A DNA stretch of 22,119 nt. Source: a virus. Shown one piece after another: positions 1 through 6,633 of the stretch. Each line of letters begins with the position of its first letter. Within the stretch, counting starts at the first letter, position 1. Below the pieces are notes generated by a model. The model did no database searches and was not told the DNA's origin. It was given only the letters and a program-made list of their open reading frames with translations. Position numbers and translations under genes: made by a program. The stretch spans positions 1 to 22,119 of the IMG/VR virus record IMGVR_UViG_3300007735_000484; one strand, given 5' to 3'.

Positions 1-200
1 TACAATGCCAAATGGCTTGTACAGGCGCGAAATGGTGCGACTTTGTGTCATTCGATCCTAGAGTGCCAGAGGACTTGCAACTGTTTGTAGTACGAGTTGA
101 TAGGGATCAGGAGTATATCGACTCGATGGAAGTAGAAGTAAAGCAGTTTTTAAGCGAGGTCTTAGACCTATTTAACCAACTAAAAGCGAGGCAGAAATGA
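1..200 (+). CDS. YqaJ-type viral recombinase / exonuclease, C-terminal fragment
   Basis: Only the last 66 or so residues lie in the window. The frame is open from base 3 through the first ATG at 12, so the gene starts to the left and the ATG is internal. The visible part reads QCQMACTGAKWCDF followed by SFDPRVPEDLQ. This matches the C-terminal core of lambda-exonuclease/YqaJ alkaline nucleases, where a QxQ-containing helix precedes a strand with a [YF]DPR motif. Such enzymes resect double-stranded ends 5' to 3' for phage recombination and usually work with a single-strand annealing protein. The catalytic Asp/Glu/Lys residues would lie outside the window. The stop overlaps the next start by 4 bases (ATGA), indicating translational coupling. 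The family call rests on recognising the motif. Confidence 0.72.
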   Translation, partial: QCQMACTGAKWCDFVSFDPRVPEDLQLFVVRVDRDQEYIDSMEVEVKQFLSEVLDLFNQLKARQK

Positions 201-451
201 CCTATGAGATGAAAGATGGTAGCTTTAGTCTATTTAAGAACGACAAAAAGCTCACAGAGAAACACCCTGATTACAAGGGGTCTATTAAGATTAATGGAGT
301 TGAGCATTGGTTTGATGCCTGGCTAAAGGAAGGCAAGAAGGGCAAGTTCTTATCGGGTCGTATTGGTGATCCGAAACAGAAAGGCTTTACACCCAAGGGC
401 GATGATGAGTTGCCTAAGAGTAGCGGTATTGAAGATGACATTCCCTTTTAG
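197..451 (+). CDS. Small SSB-like protein with SSB-type acidic C-terminal tip
   Basis: An 84-residue soluble protein with no signal or membrane segment. The N-terminal two thirds is basic and aromatic (FKNDKK near 13-18, HPDYKGS near 23-29, NGVEHWFDAW near 33-42) and looks like a short beta-rich fold. The last third is disordered and ends in EDDIPF. An acidic stretch ending in (D/E)(D/I)(I/L)PF is the hallmark tip by which bacterial SSB recruits recombination and repair enzymes. Together with coupling to the YqaJ nuclease (start overlaps that stop by 4 bases), this suggests a DNA-binding accessory of phage recombination. At 84 residues it is shorter than true SSB (about 110-180), and the OB fold itself cannot be verified by eye. 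Confidence 0.6.
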   Translation: MTYEMKDGSFSLFKNDKKLTEKHPDYKGSIKINGVEHWFDAWLKEGKKGKFLSGRIGDPKQKGFTPKGDDELPKSSGIEDDIPF

Positions 452-460
452 GAGAAAACA

Positions 461-598
461 ATGAAAAAGATAACTGTTGGAGTAGTAACATATATGTTAC
501 TAATGGCTAGTGCGTATGCTTGTCAAACCACCACTATAATAGTGGGTGGCAAGATAACCACTTGTACTGTTTGCGGTAATGTAGTTAGCTGTATGTAA
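461..598 (+). CDS. 45-residue exported cysteine-containing peptide
   Basis: ATG at 461 follows a strong AGGAG (450-454) with 6-base spacing. The stop is TAA at 596-598. The product begins MKK, has a hydrophobic stretch at about 4-19 and an AYA signal-peptidase-like site before Cys21. The mature part would be only about 25 residues (CQTTTIIVGG onward) with four cysteines: 21, 35, 38 and 43. The site AYA-C is not a canonical lipobox, so a lipoprotein is possible but not favoured. It lies between recombination genes in the same direction, 9 bases after the SSB-like gene. No function is recognised; small exported phage peptides can act in envelope modification or superinfection exclusion, but that is inference. 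Confidence 0.75.
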   Translation: MKKITVGVVTYMLLMASAYACQTTTIIVGGKITTCTVCGNVVSCM

Positions 599-601
599 CC
601 C

Positions 602-614
602 CCGATGAGATCGG
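602..614 (+). other. Small hairpin CCGAT-GAG-ATCGG
   Basis: A perfect 5-bp inverted repeat with a 3-base loop, 4 bases after the stop of the exported peptide. It is the first of three hairpins packed into the 80-base spacer 599-678. Confidence 0.5.
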
Positions 615-619
615 CATTA

Positions 620-634
620 GTAGCGCAATGCTAC
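620..634 (+). other. Small hairpin GTAGC-GCAAT-GCTAC
   Basis: A perfect 5-bp inverted repeat with a 5-base loop, second of three in the spacer. An ATG at 628 sits in its loop but has no ribosome binding site. Confidence 0.5.
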
Positions 635-649
635 ACCCTTTCAAGGAGT

Positions 650-675
650 GCCACCCCCCTACCGATCAGGGTGGC
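650..675 (+). promoter_or_regulatory. GC-rich hairpin controlling the nuclease ribosome binding site
   Basis: GCCACCC (650-656) pairs perfectly with GGGTGGC (669-675) around a 12-base loop. Its 3' arm contains the proximal Shine-Dalgarno-like AGGG (668-671) of the ATG at 679, so folding hides it. A stronger AAGGAG (643-648) lies just 5' of the stem, 30 bases from the ATG; with the stem folded it would be only about 4 bases away. Only TTTA follows the stem, so it is a poor intrinsic terminator. Confidence 0.5.
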
Positions 676-678
676 TTT

Positions 679-1098
679 ATGACCTTTCAAAACGACTTAC
701 AGAGGGGTTTGGAGATAGAGGAAAGGGTCTTGGCTATCCTACGCAAGAAATACCCTTGTGCGACCCTTGTAAACGCTTTTAAGGGGTACGATATATGGAT
801 ACCAGAGATAGATAAAGCAGTCGAGGTGAAGTTTGACCCGATGAGCCAAAGAACAGGCAATATCGTTGTAGAGATAGAGATGTATGGGAAAGACTCAGGG
901 TTAATGGCTACCCAAGCTGATTACTGGGTTTTCTACGATGGACAGATGTTTGTCATCATGCCTGTCAAGCACATATTTAAGTGCATCTTCCTAAGTAAGC
1001 TACAGTATGTAGAATTTATAGGAGAGGGGGATAGTCAGATCAAAAAGGCTTTCTTAGTAGATAAGAACACCTTATTTAAGTATGGCAAGATTCTATGA
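679..1098 (+). CDS. Probable PD-(D/E)XK-type nuclease
   Basis: 139 residues from ATG 679. I prefer this start to ATG 628 because the 17 extra residues (MLHPFKECHPPTDQGGF) look non-protein-like and 628 has no ribosome binding site. The core reads GYDIWIPE (37-43, Asp38) then AVEVKFD (47-53, Glu49, Lys51), giving the D-x(10)-ExK pattern of PD-(D/E)XK nucleases. An N-terminal helix carries Glu12/14/15, as often in Holliday-junction-resolvase-like members. The size suits a small resolvase or restriction-like nuclease processing recombination intermediates with the YqaJ enzyme upstream. It is the last gene of the early operon and its end overlaps the convergent lysozyme gene by 6 bases. The fold is inferred from the motif alone. 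Confidence 0.6.
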   Translation: MTFQNDLQRGLEIEERVLAILRKKYPCATLVNAFKGYDIWIPEIDKAVEVKFDPMSQRTGNIVVEIEMYGKDSGLMATQADYWVFYDGQMFVIMPVKHIFKCIFLSKLQYVEFIGEGDSQIKKAFLVDKNTLFKYGKIL

Positions 1099-1566
1099 GA
1101 GGTATAAAGCCTTTTCGTCTTTCCTTCTATTGGTAAGTCCTTTTAACTCCTTACCGCCTGCCTTATTCCATTTTAAGAACTCCTCGGCAGCATCCTCAAA
1201 CTCACCCCGATTATGTTTCATCCGAAGGGTAGAATTTTGGAGATTACCGAGTCCAACATTGAAGGCGAAAGACACAAGTGCGCCAAACCGACCAGGAGTA
1301 AGCCCACTAGGACATAATCGTTGAACTCCGCTTTCAAATCGCGCCAAATCTTTAGCAAGAATTTCATCTACTTCCCCCATTGTTAAGACTCGATCCCATC
1401 CGCTAGGGATAGGCAGAGCCTTTCGTTCTGCTAATGGTACTTTAGCATGGTTAGGATCTATGACATGACCGACACCGACAGTCCAAAGTAGTGCAGGGCA
1501 TTGGTAAGGTCGCAATTTGCAGCCCTCGTGATGCACGATAAGATCTAATACTTTTTTATCAATCAC
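1093..1566 (-). CDS. Endolysin, GH24 (T4-type) lysozyme/muramidase
   Basis: 157 residues. The N-terminus carries HHEGCKLRPY (12-21) and TVGVGH (29-34), the GH24 signature, with catalytic Glu14. The family triad is Glu-8x-Asp/Cys-5x-Thr: here Glu14, Cys23 and Thr29 fit the spacing exactly, with Cys instead of the commoner Asp. The C-terminal half has the GRFGALVSFAFNVG helix (92-105) and LTNRRKDEKALYL near the end, typical of the family. It cuts the glycan backbone of peptidoglycan. There is no signal peptide, so release depends on the holin just upstream, whose stop overlaps this start by 4 bases (ATGA). It is the last gene of the late operon. Confidence 0.93.
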   Translation of the reverse strand: MIDKKVLDLIVHHEGCKLRPYQCPALLWTVGVGHVIDPNHAKVPLAERKALPIPSGWDRVLTMGEVDEILAKDLARFESGVQRLCPSGLTPGRFGALVSFAFNVGLGNLQNSTLRMKHNRGEFEDAAEEFLKWNKAGGKELKGLTNRRKDEKALYLS

Positions 1567-2045
1567 TTTTTGAAAGCCTGTGTACCAAACCAGAAAGAGA
1601 CTACCGATGCCCAGATGATCTGAGTCTCATCATCCCATAGGAGATTAAGTGCTACATCGAATGGCACATCTTTATGATAAGCAAACCAAAATCCAAACAC
1701 TTCTACAAAAGCAAACATTAGGAATAGACCATAGGTAATGGCTGGTCTAACCATCGCCCTAGCGTTTGTTACCCATTGTGCAGCACCTTTACCGATTTCT
1801 ATATCGTGTGCGTACAAAGATTGTCTTTCTTGTACTTGGGTCTGCATAGCGACTTGCTCGGTTCTTATTTCTTCTACTCGCGCTTGGGCAGCGTAACCTT
1901 TTTCTAATAACTCCATTTCTCTTTCGGTCTGGAGTCTAGCAAGTTCTAGTTCGTGTTTCTTGTCGGACTTGTCTTGGAAGAATCCTAAGAGGCTAGGTAA
2001 GCCACCAGTAAGAAAAGAAATAAGTGTAGTGAATAAAGTAATCAT
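1563..2045 (-). CDS. Holin, three-transmembrane (GTA-holin-like)
   Basis: 160 residues. Hydrophobic segments lie at about 3-22, 101-123 and 143-157, with a long charged helix (about 25-80) between the first two. The C-terminal part, RPAITYGLFLMF then ASVVSFWFGTQAFKK, resembles the 3TM_holin family first described for gene transfer agents. It would form the membrane lesion that lets the lysozyme reach the wall. Overlaps of 4 bases with the genes on both sides (2042-2045 and 1563-1566) place it in a tightly coupled lysis cassette. The long helix after the first segment makes it slightly longer than usual members. Confidence 0.75.
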   Translation of the reverse strand: MITLFTTLISFLTGGLPSLLGFFQDKSDKKHELELARLQTEREMELLEKGYAAQARVEEIRTEQVAMQTQVQERQSLYAHDIEIGKGAAQWVTNARAMVRPAITYGLFLMFAFVEVFGFWFAYHKDVPFDVALNLLWDDETQIIWASVVSFWFGTQAFKK

Positions 2046-2491
2046 TTATGACCCCAAGTTAGATACCAAGCGATGACCGCAGCCACCGCATAACACATCC
2101 ACATAACTCGCCTAACTTCTGCCAAATCTTTCCTAAATTCATTTTCTATTTCCTTCTCTTGTTTTTCAATCTTAAGTTTGATGGCTTCTACTTCTGACCA
2201 TCGTTTTTGACCATGATGTTTAACAAAGTCTTTCTTGACCTGTTCTTCTTTTATTCTTATATCTTCTTGTTTTTGCCATTGGATCATGGCTCGTTTGAAA
2301 TACTGCTCTTTTAAGACTTCTGCTTCTCTAATCTGCCTTCTGCGTTCTAAGGCTTTCTGTTGTGCTACCGAGGCTGCCTCTTTCTGGACATCCTCGATAG
2401 ACGAACCAATAGCCTTGCCAGCCTCTTTTCCTGTCTTTACGCTTTCGCTAAAAGACTTTGCGCCCTCCAAAAACCCAAATTGATCGGACAT
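2042..2491 (-). CDS. Tail-anchored coiled-coil membrane protein of the lysis cassette
   Basis: 149 residues. About 40-125 is a highly charged Lys/Glu/Gln-rich helix of coiled-coil type, followed by a single hydrophobic segment at about 129-146 (VMWMCYAVAAVIAWYL) and a four-residue tail. This is the reverse of a classical inner-membrane spanin, whose membrane segment is N-terminal. It sits directly before the holin with a 4-base overlap. A regulator or partner of the holin, or part of the late virion set, is possible. I do not recognise a named family. The ribosome binding site is weak (CTAACTATGAACC before the ATG), so translation may rely on coupling to the 55-residue gene that ends 9 bases upstream. 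Confidence 0.65.
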   Translation of the reverse strand: MSDQFGFLEGAKSFSESVKTGKEAGKAIGSSIEDVQKEAASVAQQKALERRRQIREAEVLKEQYFKRAMIQWQKQEDIRIKEEQVKKDFVKHHGQKRWSEVEAIKLKIEKQEKEIENEFRKDLAEVRRVMWMCYAVAAVIAWYLTWGHK

Positions 2492-2500
2492 GGTTCATAG

Positions 2501-2668
2501 TTAGTTTAGTTTTAGAACAAGAGTAAGTAGGATGGCAATAATAAAGCCAGCAGAGCCAATTAGGATCTGTTCTAAGCGTTTTAACCTGGCATTGATACCT
2601 GTATAGCGTTCAGCACAGATAGCCTCGTGTGCAGACAATGCTGCCTCGTTTTTGTCAATCGTTGCCAT
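2501..2668 (-). CDS. 55-residue membrane protein, XhlA/holin-like
   Basis: ATG at 2668-2666 shares one base with the stop of the preceding gene (TAATG), and TAA lies at 2503-2501. Residues 1-33 are a charged amphipathic helix (NEAALSAHEAICAERY, then RLKRLE). Residues about 34-53 are one hydrophobic segment (ILIGSAGFIIAILLTLVL), ending KLN. A short coiled-coil helix before a C-terminal membrane span is the layout of XhlA-type lysis accessory proteins of phage lysis cassettes. Position (two genes upstream of the holin) and overlap support a membrane role in lysis, but similarity is of architecture only. Confidence 0.7.
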   Translation of the reverse strand: MATIDKNEAALSAHEAICAERYTGINARLKRLEQILIGSAGFIIAILLTLVLKLN

Positions 2669-3210
2669 TATTTATCCGATGGAAAAGACATATCTAAAGC
2701 AATCAATTGCTCTACAGTTGTTACCGCACTAATCGCTGTTTCTAACTCAGTAGCCTTTGCTACTACGCTTGCACGATAGGTAGCGACAGAACTAGGAATA
2801 TCTACATTTCTCTCAGCCTTGCGGATTACCATCCAATCAGTCTGTGCGAGGATAGAACCAGCAGTATTCTTTACTTGGGCGATAAAGTTAGACTTCAAGC
2901 CTTTAGTAACTAATCTCTCTGTGCTATCAACCATTGCTGGCTTGCCATCTACCACGCCTAAAACTTTGACATAAAGCGGATTGCCGTTTTCATCGGATTC
3001 TTCTTTATCTTCTAGAGCTTTAGGGTTGTTGATGTCACCATCCCAATAATATCTGTCATCGGCTCTAACAGCATCAGCTTCCCAAGTCATACCGATAGCA
3101 GACTTATCTTCTTCCGAAGCCAAACGAACCCAGTTAGAGGGGTATTGAATTTCATTGTGTGTGAATGGAGTATCCAGTTGGATAGTCTTTGTTCCGAGTT
3201 TAAAAGGCAT
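2668..3210 (-). CDS. Tail-fibre-associated / fibre-assembly-like protein
   Basis: 180 residues with a good AGGAG 9 bases before the ATG. The N-terminal half (residues 1-60) is beta-like, with a YPSNWVRLAS motif. The C-terminal half has AQTDWMVIRKAERN followed by an Ala/Val-rich helix (SVATYRASVVAKATELETA), the arrangement seen in phage fibre-assembly proteins and DUF4376-type tails (motif 'TDW ... YR'). It lies immediately after the large receptor-binding fibre gene, where fibre chaperones usually are. The family assignment comes from the motif and neighbourhood, so function is probable, not shown. Confidence 0.6.
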   Translation of the reverse strand: MPFKLGTKTIQLDTPFTHNEIQYPSNWVRLASEEDKSAIGMTWEADAVRADDRYYWDGDINNPKALEDKEESDENGNPLYVKVLGVVDGKPAMVDSTERLVTKGLKSNFIAQVKNTAGSILAQTDWMVIRKAERNVDIPSSVATYRASVVAKATELETAISAVTTVEQLIALDMSFPSDK

Positions 3211-3221
3211 TTCTGTTTCTC

Positions 3222-5615
3222 CTAGCGAGCATTGCTGTATTTAAAGGGGTTTTCGGCAAAAGCCATGTATATGTAAGTATATCCACTAGCATTTAAGCCA
3301 GCACCTGCTGTTTTTATTTTTATGCCATTTGATAAAAAGTCCATTCTTGCAGTGCCTGAGAAGTTATTTTCAGAAGCTGAACTATTTGGGTTAAGCTCAG
3401 AAGTTAAAGCATTGTAAGTATTTCTTGCTGCATCATACATTACCCAATCTGCACCAGCATAATCTGAACCTTTTATAATAACAAACCTAGGTCTAAACCC
3501 AGTAAAGATAAACGCACCATCTGTAGAACCATTACCTGTGTATGAGCCAAATGCACTATAGCCAGCGACAGGTGCAAAGCAGTAGGCTACAAAATTTGCA
3601 TTAGCAAATCCAGTTCCAAGGTTAACAACTGTAGATGTTGGGGTTGAATTAAATACTGTTGAATCTGTTACCGCTGCACCTGTTCCATTTAGTATTAAAT
3701 ATTGAGAACCAGTTGATATGTGTTCACAAAGCCAATTACCACCAGACCTGCCTTTAACAATAACAAAAGCTGGAGTAACACCAAGTCCATGACCAAAAGA
3801 TGAAGTTCCGCTTGATGGAGTTGTAAATGTTGCAATACTAAATCCAGCAGTTGTATTAGCACTTACTGTAGATGTAATAGAGCCTGCTGTGTTGGTTACT
3901 CCAGCCGCACCAGAGCCTTTCCAGCCCCAAGTTACATAAGCATTTCCATTCGTGTTGTAGCGACCATCAGAAGTAAATATTCTTAATTGGTTTCCTACAC
4001 CATCAAACCCAAATCCGTCAGTTCCAAAGCCTACTGGACTATCTGTTGCATTGGTTAAATTAGGCTGTAATGCGGCATTTGTTCCCCTAATATCATCATG
4101 CAATACATGATTGTTTGCGGATGTTCTGTTCTTAATCCACACCATATCAGGCTGCATATTTGCCCAAGAAATGTCTGTTCTTTGTGAAGCAGAGCCATTG
4201 CCTGTGTAAAGTAAAGCATCAAAATACCTATTCGCCTGACTAGATGCAGTAGCACCAATAGTAGGAGTAGGTAAGTTATAAGTGTTTAGTGCTACAAAGC
4301 CTGTTGGGGGTGTGTAGGCGAATGGTCTTTGACCGAAGTTTACATTAGAGAAATCTGCGCTACTGTTTATTTGTGTCCAAATAATGTATTGTTTTGTTGT
4401 TACACCTAATGTTCCAGTTGTTCCAATTTGCGTTCCATTTTTGTAAAAAGACACTTGGTTGTTTGTAATATCAAATGCACATCCAATAATATCGTTAGTT
4501 GTAAAGGTGGCGTATGTGCCTTGTAATGTTCCGTTGCAAAAAATTTGCCCACTATTGTTATAGCCAGAACCATTACCTGTAAAACCTAAAATATCTTGGC
4601 AACCAAACCACATTAAATTAGTTGATGGTGCTGTAATAGTGCCAACAGTAAATTCAACATACCACTTGCCTGTTGTTAAAGCTATTGTTGAAACACCATT
4701 TGCAGTTGTCGCACCGCCAGTAGCGGTCAAATTTCCATTGGTGCAAACTGGTTTTATACCACCATATTGCACACCATCTAACGGATTAATCACCGCATAA
4801 TTAGCCGTATTTAAGTTCGTGTTGGTCGGCACATCATTCATACTGTCGTATGTAGAACCGCTAGTTAGGCTGATGTTATTAACTGTCCAAGTATTACTGT
4901 TACCTGAGAAGTCTGTTCCTAGTGTTGATGTAGATGCAGTATTAGTAAATGGTAAATAGAATCCATTAGTGCCATAAGTGCCTGTGTATTTCTTAGGAAT
5001 CCATACACCTGTGGTTGTAGATGTTTCACCAAATGAGGATGGGGTTAGGGCTTGACCATCAATGAAGTTTATTTCGGTCATGTAGCCATCAAAAAAGCTA
5101 TCATTGCTACTTACATTGCGTCTGCGACCAATTTGCAAAGCAGCCGAATTGTTGTTTAACCCAAATGTTGAATTTTGTGATGGATTATTTGTTGTGCTAA
5201 ATGCAGTTACTTCTGAGCCATTAACATAAACTCTAACTCTATTGTTTGCAGTTGCTTGTGTTGTATCAATGGTTACAACAAAGTGATACCAAGCAGACGG
5301 ATCACGAAAGACTTGAGTTGTAACTCTATAATTTACTGTCCAGCCACCAACATAAAAACAGTTATCTGAACCAAATTCAAATTCAGCAACACCAGTATCG
5401 CTTGACGCTGTGTAGCCCTCAAACAATCTTTGAATAGTTCCTAATGTTCCTCTTTTAACCCAAAATGACCAAGTGCCAATGGATTGGTTTGTAGATGTTC
5501 CTTGAGTCCTATTTAAATAAGCAGAAGCACTAGACCGAAAGCGTAGAGATTTGGTTAAGAAATAACCGCCTTGACCAGAAGCACCGATAAGAGGTTGAGA
5601 ATTAATGATTGACAT
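3222..5615 (-). CDS. Large tail fibre / receptor-binding protein with LamG, SPRY and C-terminal repeats
   Basis: 797 residues. Three parts can be read. Residues about 22-222 form a LamG/concanavalin-like jelly roll (TWSFWVKRG at 48-56, AWYHFVVTID at 108-117, VRVYVNG at 127-133, FFDGYMTEINFIDG at 174-187). Residues about 316-432 form a SPRY-like domain (GKWYVEF at 316-322, GCAFDITNNQVSFYKNG at 378-394). Residues 464-797 hold three roughly 100-residue repeats. Such jelly-roll stacks usually bind surface glycans, so this is the best candidate for the host-recognition protein. It follows a shorter fibre gene by 8 bases, with AAGGT 7 bases before the ATG. It is Asn/Thr/Ser/Gly-rich, as fibres are. 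Confidence 0.82.
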   Translation of the reverse strand: MSIINSQPLIGASGQGGYFLTKSLRFRSSASAYLNRTQGTSTNQSIGTWSFWVKRGTLGTIQRLFEGYTASSDTGVAEFEFGSDNCFYVGGWTVNYRVTTQVFRDPSAWYHFVVTIDTTQATANNRVRVYVNGSEVTAFSTTNNPSQNSTFGLNNNSAALQIGRRRNVSSNDSFFDGYMTEINFIDGQALTPSSFGETSTTTGVWIPKKYTGTYGTNGFYLPFTNTASTSTLGTDFSGNSNTWTVNNISLTSGSTYDSMNDVPTNTNLNTANYAVINPLDGVQYGGIKPVCTNGNLTATGGATTANGVSTIALTTGKWYVEFTVGTITAPSTNLMWFGCQDILGFTGNGSGYNNSGQIFCNGTLQGTYATFTTNDIIGCAFDITNNQVSFYKNGTQIGTTGTLGVTTKQYIIWTQINSSADFSNVNFGQRPFAYTPPTGFVALNTYNLPTPTIGATASSQANRYFDALLYTGNGSASQRTDISWANMQPDMVWIKNRTSANNHVLHDDIRGTNAALQPNLTNATDSPVGFGTDGFGFDGVGNQLRIFTSDGRYNTNGNAYVTWGWKGSGAAGVTNTAGSITSTVSANTTAGFSIATFTTPSSGTSSFGHGLGVTPAFVIVKGRSGGNWLCEHISTGSQYLILNGTGAAVTDSTVFNSTPTSTVVNLGTGFANANFVAYCFAPVAGYSAFGSYTGNGSTDGAFIFTGFRPRFVIIKGSDYAGADWVMYDAARNTYNALTSELNPNSSASENNFSGTARMDFLSNGIKIKTAGAGLNASGYTYIYMAFAENPFKYSNAR
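3225..4226 (-). repeat. Three C-terminal protein repeats in the large tail fibre
   Basis: The units are at residues 464-587, 588-690 and 691-797. Each carries a core of [MTR]-P-x-[MF]-V-x-[IV]-K: MQPDMVWIKNR (about 487), VTPAFVIVKGR (about 613) and FRPRFVIIKGS (about 707). Each is followed by a W/aromatic and ends near an aromatic-rich strand. The first and third units begin YTGNGS. This resembles the repeated C-terminal domain family often named DUF7483 in phage fibres. Confidence 0.65.
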
Positions 5616-5623
5616 TATCTACC

Positions 5624-6610
5624 TTAGCTGTAGTTTGCTGTAAATACTGCATGAATAGATCCTGTTGTCCGAACTACATAGTCGATTCGGTCTACAGAAT
5701 TAGCTGCTGTGCTTAATGTAGGTGCTGTTCCACCAATAAAATCCCAAAAAGAACCATAAGCTAATGTTCGACTTCCTGTGCCATCTTGCACAACAAAGAT
5801 TGAACCAGACTGACCAGCAGTTAGGTTGGTTGGGTTAGCCAATGTCCGATTACCGCCCAAAGTAACTGTATAGTTGTTTGCCAAAGCAAAATCAGGAGTA
5901 ATAGTTGCGCCATCTGTTAATGTAGAGATTGATCCACGCTGTGCAGCAGTAAATGATTGTGCAGAATTAAGGACTGCAATATTAGCACCAGACAGGCTTG
6001 TAAATCCTTGAATATCAGCATCCCAAGATGCAGCAGAAGTTCCAGAAGTTAAGATACAAGTACAGACTGTTGTATATGAAGGTAGAACTGTTGCTACTAG
6101 ATTGCCTCCAGAAGAATTAACAGTAATGTTGCCTGTAGAATTGTTATGGATTTCAAATCTTTGTCCTGCTGTCAATGTCGATGCAACAGGTAAAACTACA
6201 GTTTGTGTAGTTGTTCCAGTAAAGAATTGTAAACAGTTGCTAGAAACAGTCAGGGTTGTAGTTCCTGCTGCTGTTGCTGTAGTTGTATAGCCTACAGTAG
6301 CAATAGAAGCTGCCGCTAAAGAAGAAGCACCTGTTCCACCATCGGCTACTGCTAGATCGGTAATGCCTGTAATAGAGCCACCAGTTACTACAATAGAGCT
6401 AAATGTGATGCCAGTAATTGATCCACCTGTAATCTTAGGTGCAGTCATGGTATATGTGCCATCCCGAATACCATCTCCACAGTCTCGGATCTGCGCCATC
6501 ATATCGCGCATAGTATCGTTTACTGCTGATGGGAGCATCCCTTCTGGCGCACCATCTGGCGGTGCAGCATTGTTATTAGCAGGGGTTAGAGAATATTTTG
6601 TGTATGCCAT
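5624..6610 (-). CDS. Tail fibre protein (short fibre / adaptor fibre)
   Basis: 328 residues, AAGGA ribosome site 7 bases before the ATG. The N-terminus (LTPANNNAAPPDGAPEGM, then LPSAVNDTMRDMMAQIRD) is a common virion-attachment start of podovirus fibres. It is followed by Gly/Thr-rich beta repeats (TGGSITGIT at about 61-69 and again about 76-84) and VADGGTGASS, a motif of trimeric fibres. Two similar beta modules follow: one ending ...LTAGQRFEIHNNSTGNITV (about 155) and one ending ...LTAGQSGSIFVVQDGTGSR (about 265). The role is a trimeric fibre or fibre base carrying or accompanying the larger receptor-binding protein encoded next. No enzymatic domain is visible. Confidence 0.8.
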   Translation of the reverse strand: MAYTKYSLTPANNNAAPPDGAPEGMLPSAVNDTMRDMMAQIRDCGDGIRDGTYTMTAPKITGGSITGITFSSIVVTGGSITGITDLAVADGGTGASSLAAASIATVGYTTTATAAGTTTLTVSSNCLQFFTGTTTQTVVLPVASTLTAGQRFEIHNNSTGNITVNSSGGNLVATVLPSYTTVCTCILTSGTSAASWDADIQGFTSLSGANIAVLNSAQSFTAAQRGSISTLTDGATITPDFALANNYTVTLGGNRTLANPTNLTAGQSGSIFVVQDGTGSRTLAYGSFWDFIGGTAPTLSTAANSVDRIDYVVRTTGSIHAVFTANYS

Positions 6611-6633
6611 GATTTTCCTTAATTATAAAGACT

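Noticed and set aside
620-650. CTACACCC string resembling preQ1 riboswitch pieces
   Set aside because: The rest of the consensus (pairing arm and A-rich tail) is absent; the match is a few bases only.
628-678. Earlier start for the nuclease at ATG 628
   Set aside because: No ribosome binding site, lies within hairpins, and encodes residues unlike a protein start.
1132-1155. GGTAAG/CTTACC inverted repeat as late terminator
   Set aside because: 6-bp stem with a 12-base loop inside the lysozyme coding region and no T-run after it.
3222-5615. Diversity-generating retroelement acting on the tail fibre
   Set aside because: No reverse transcriptase gene or template repeat of the fibre 3' end exists in the window.
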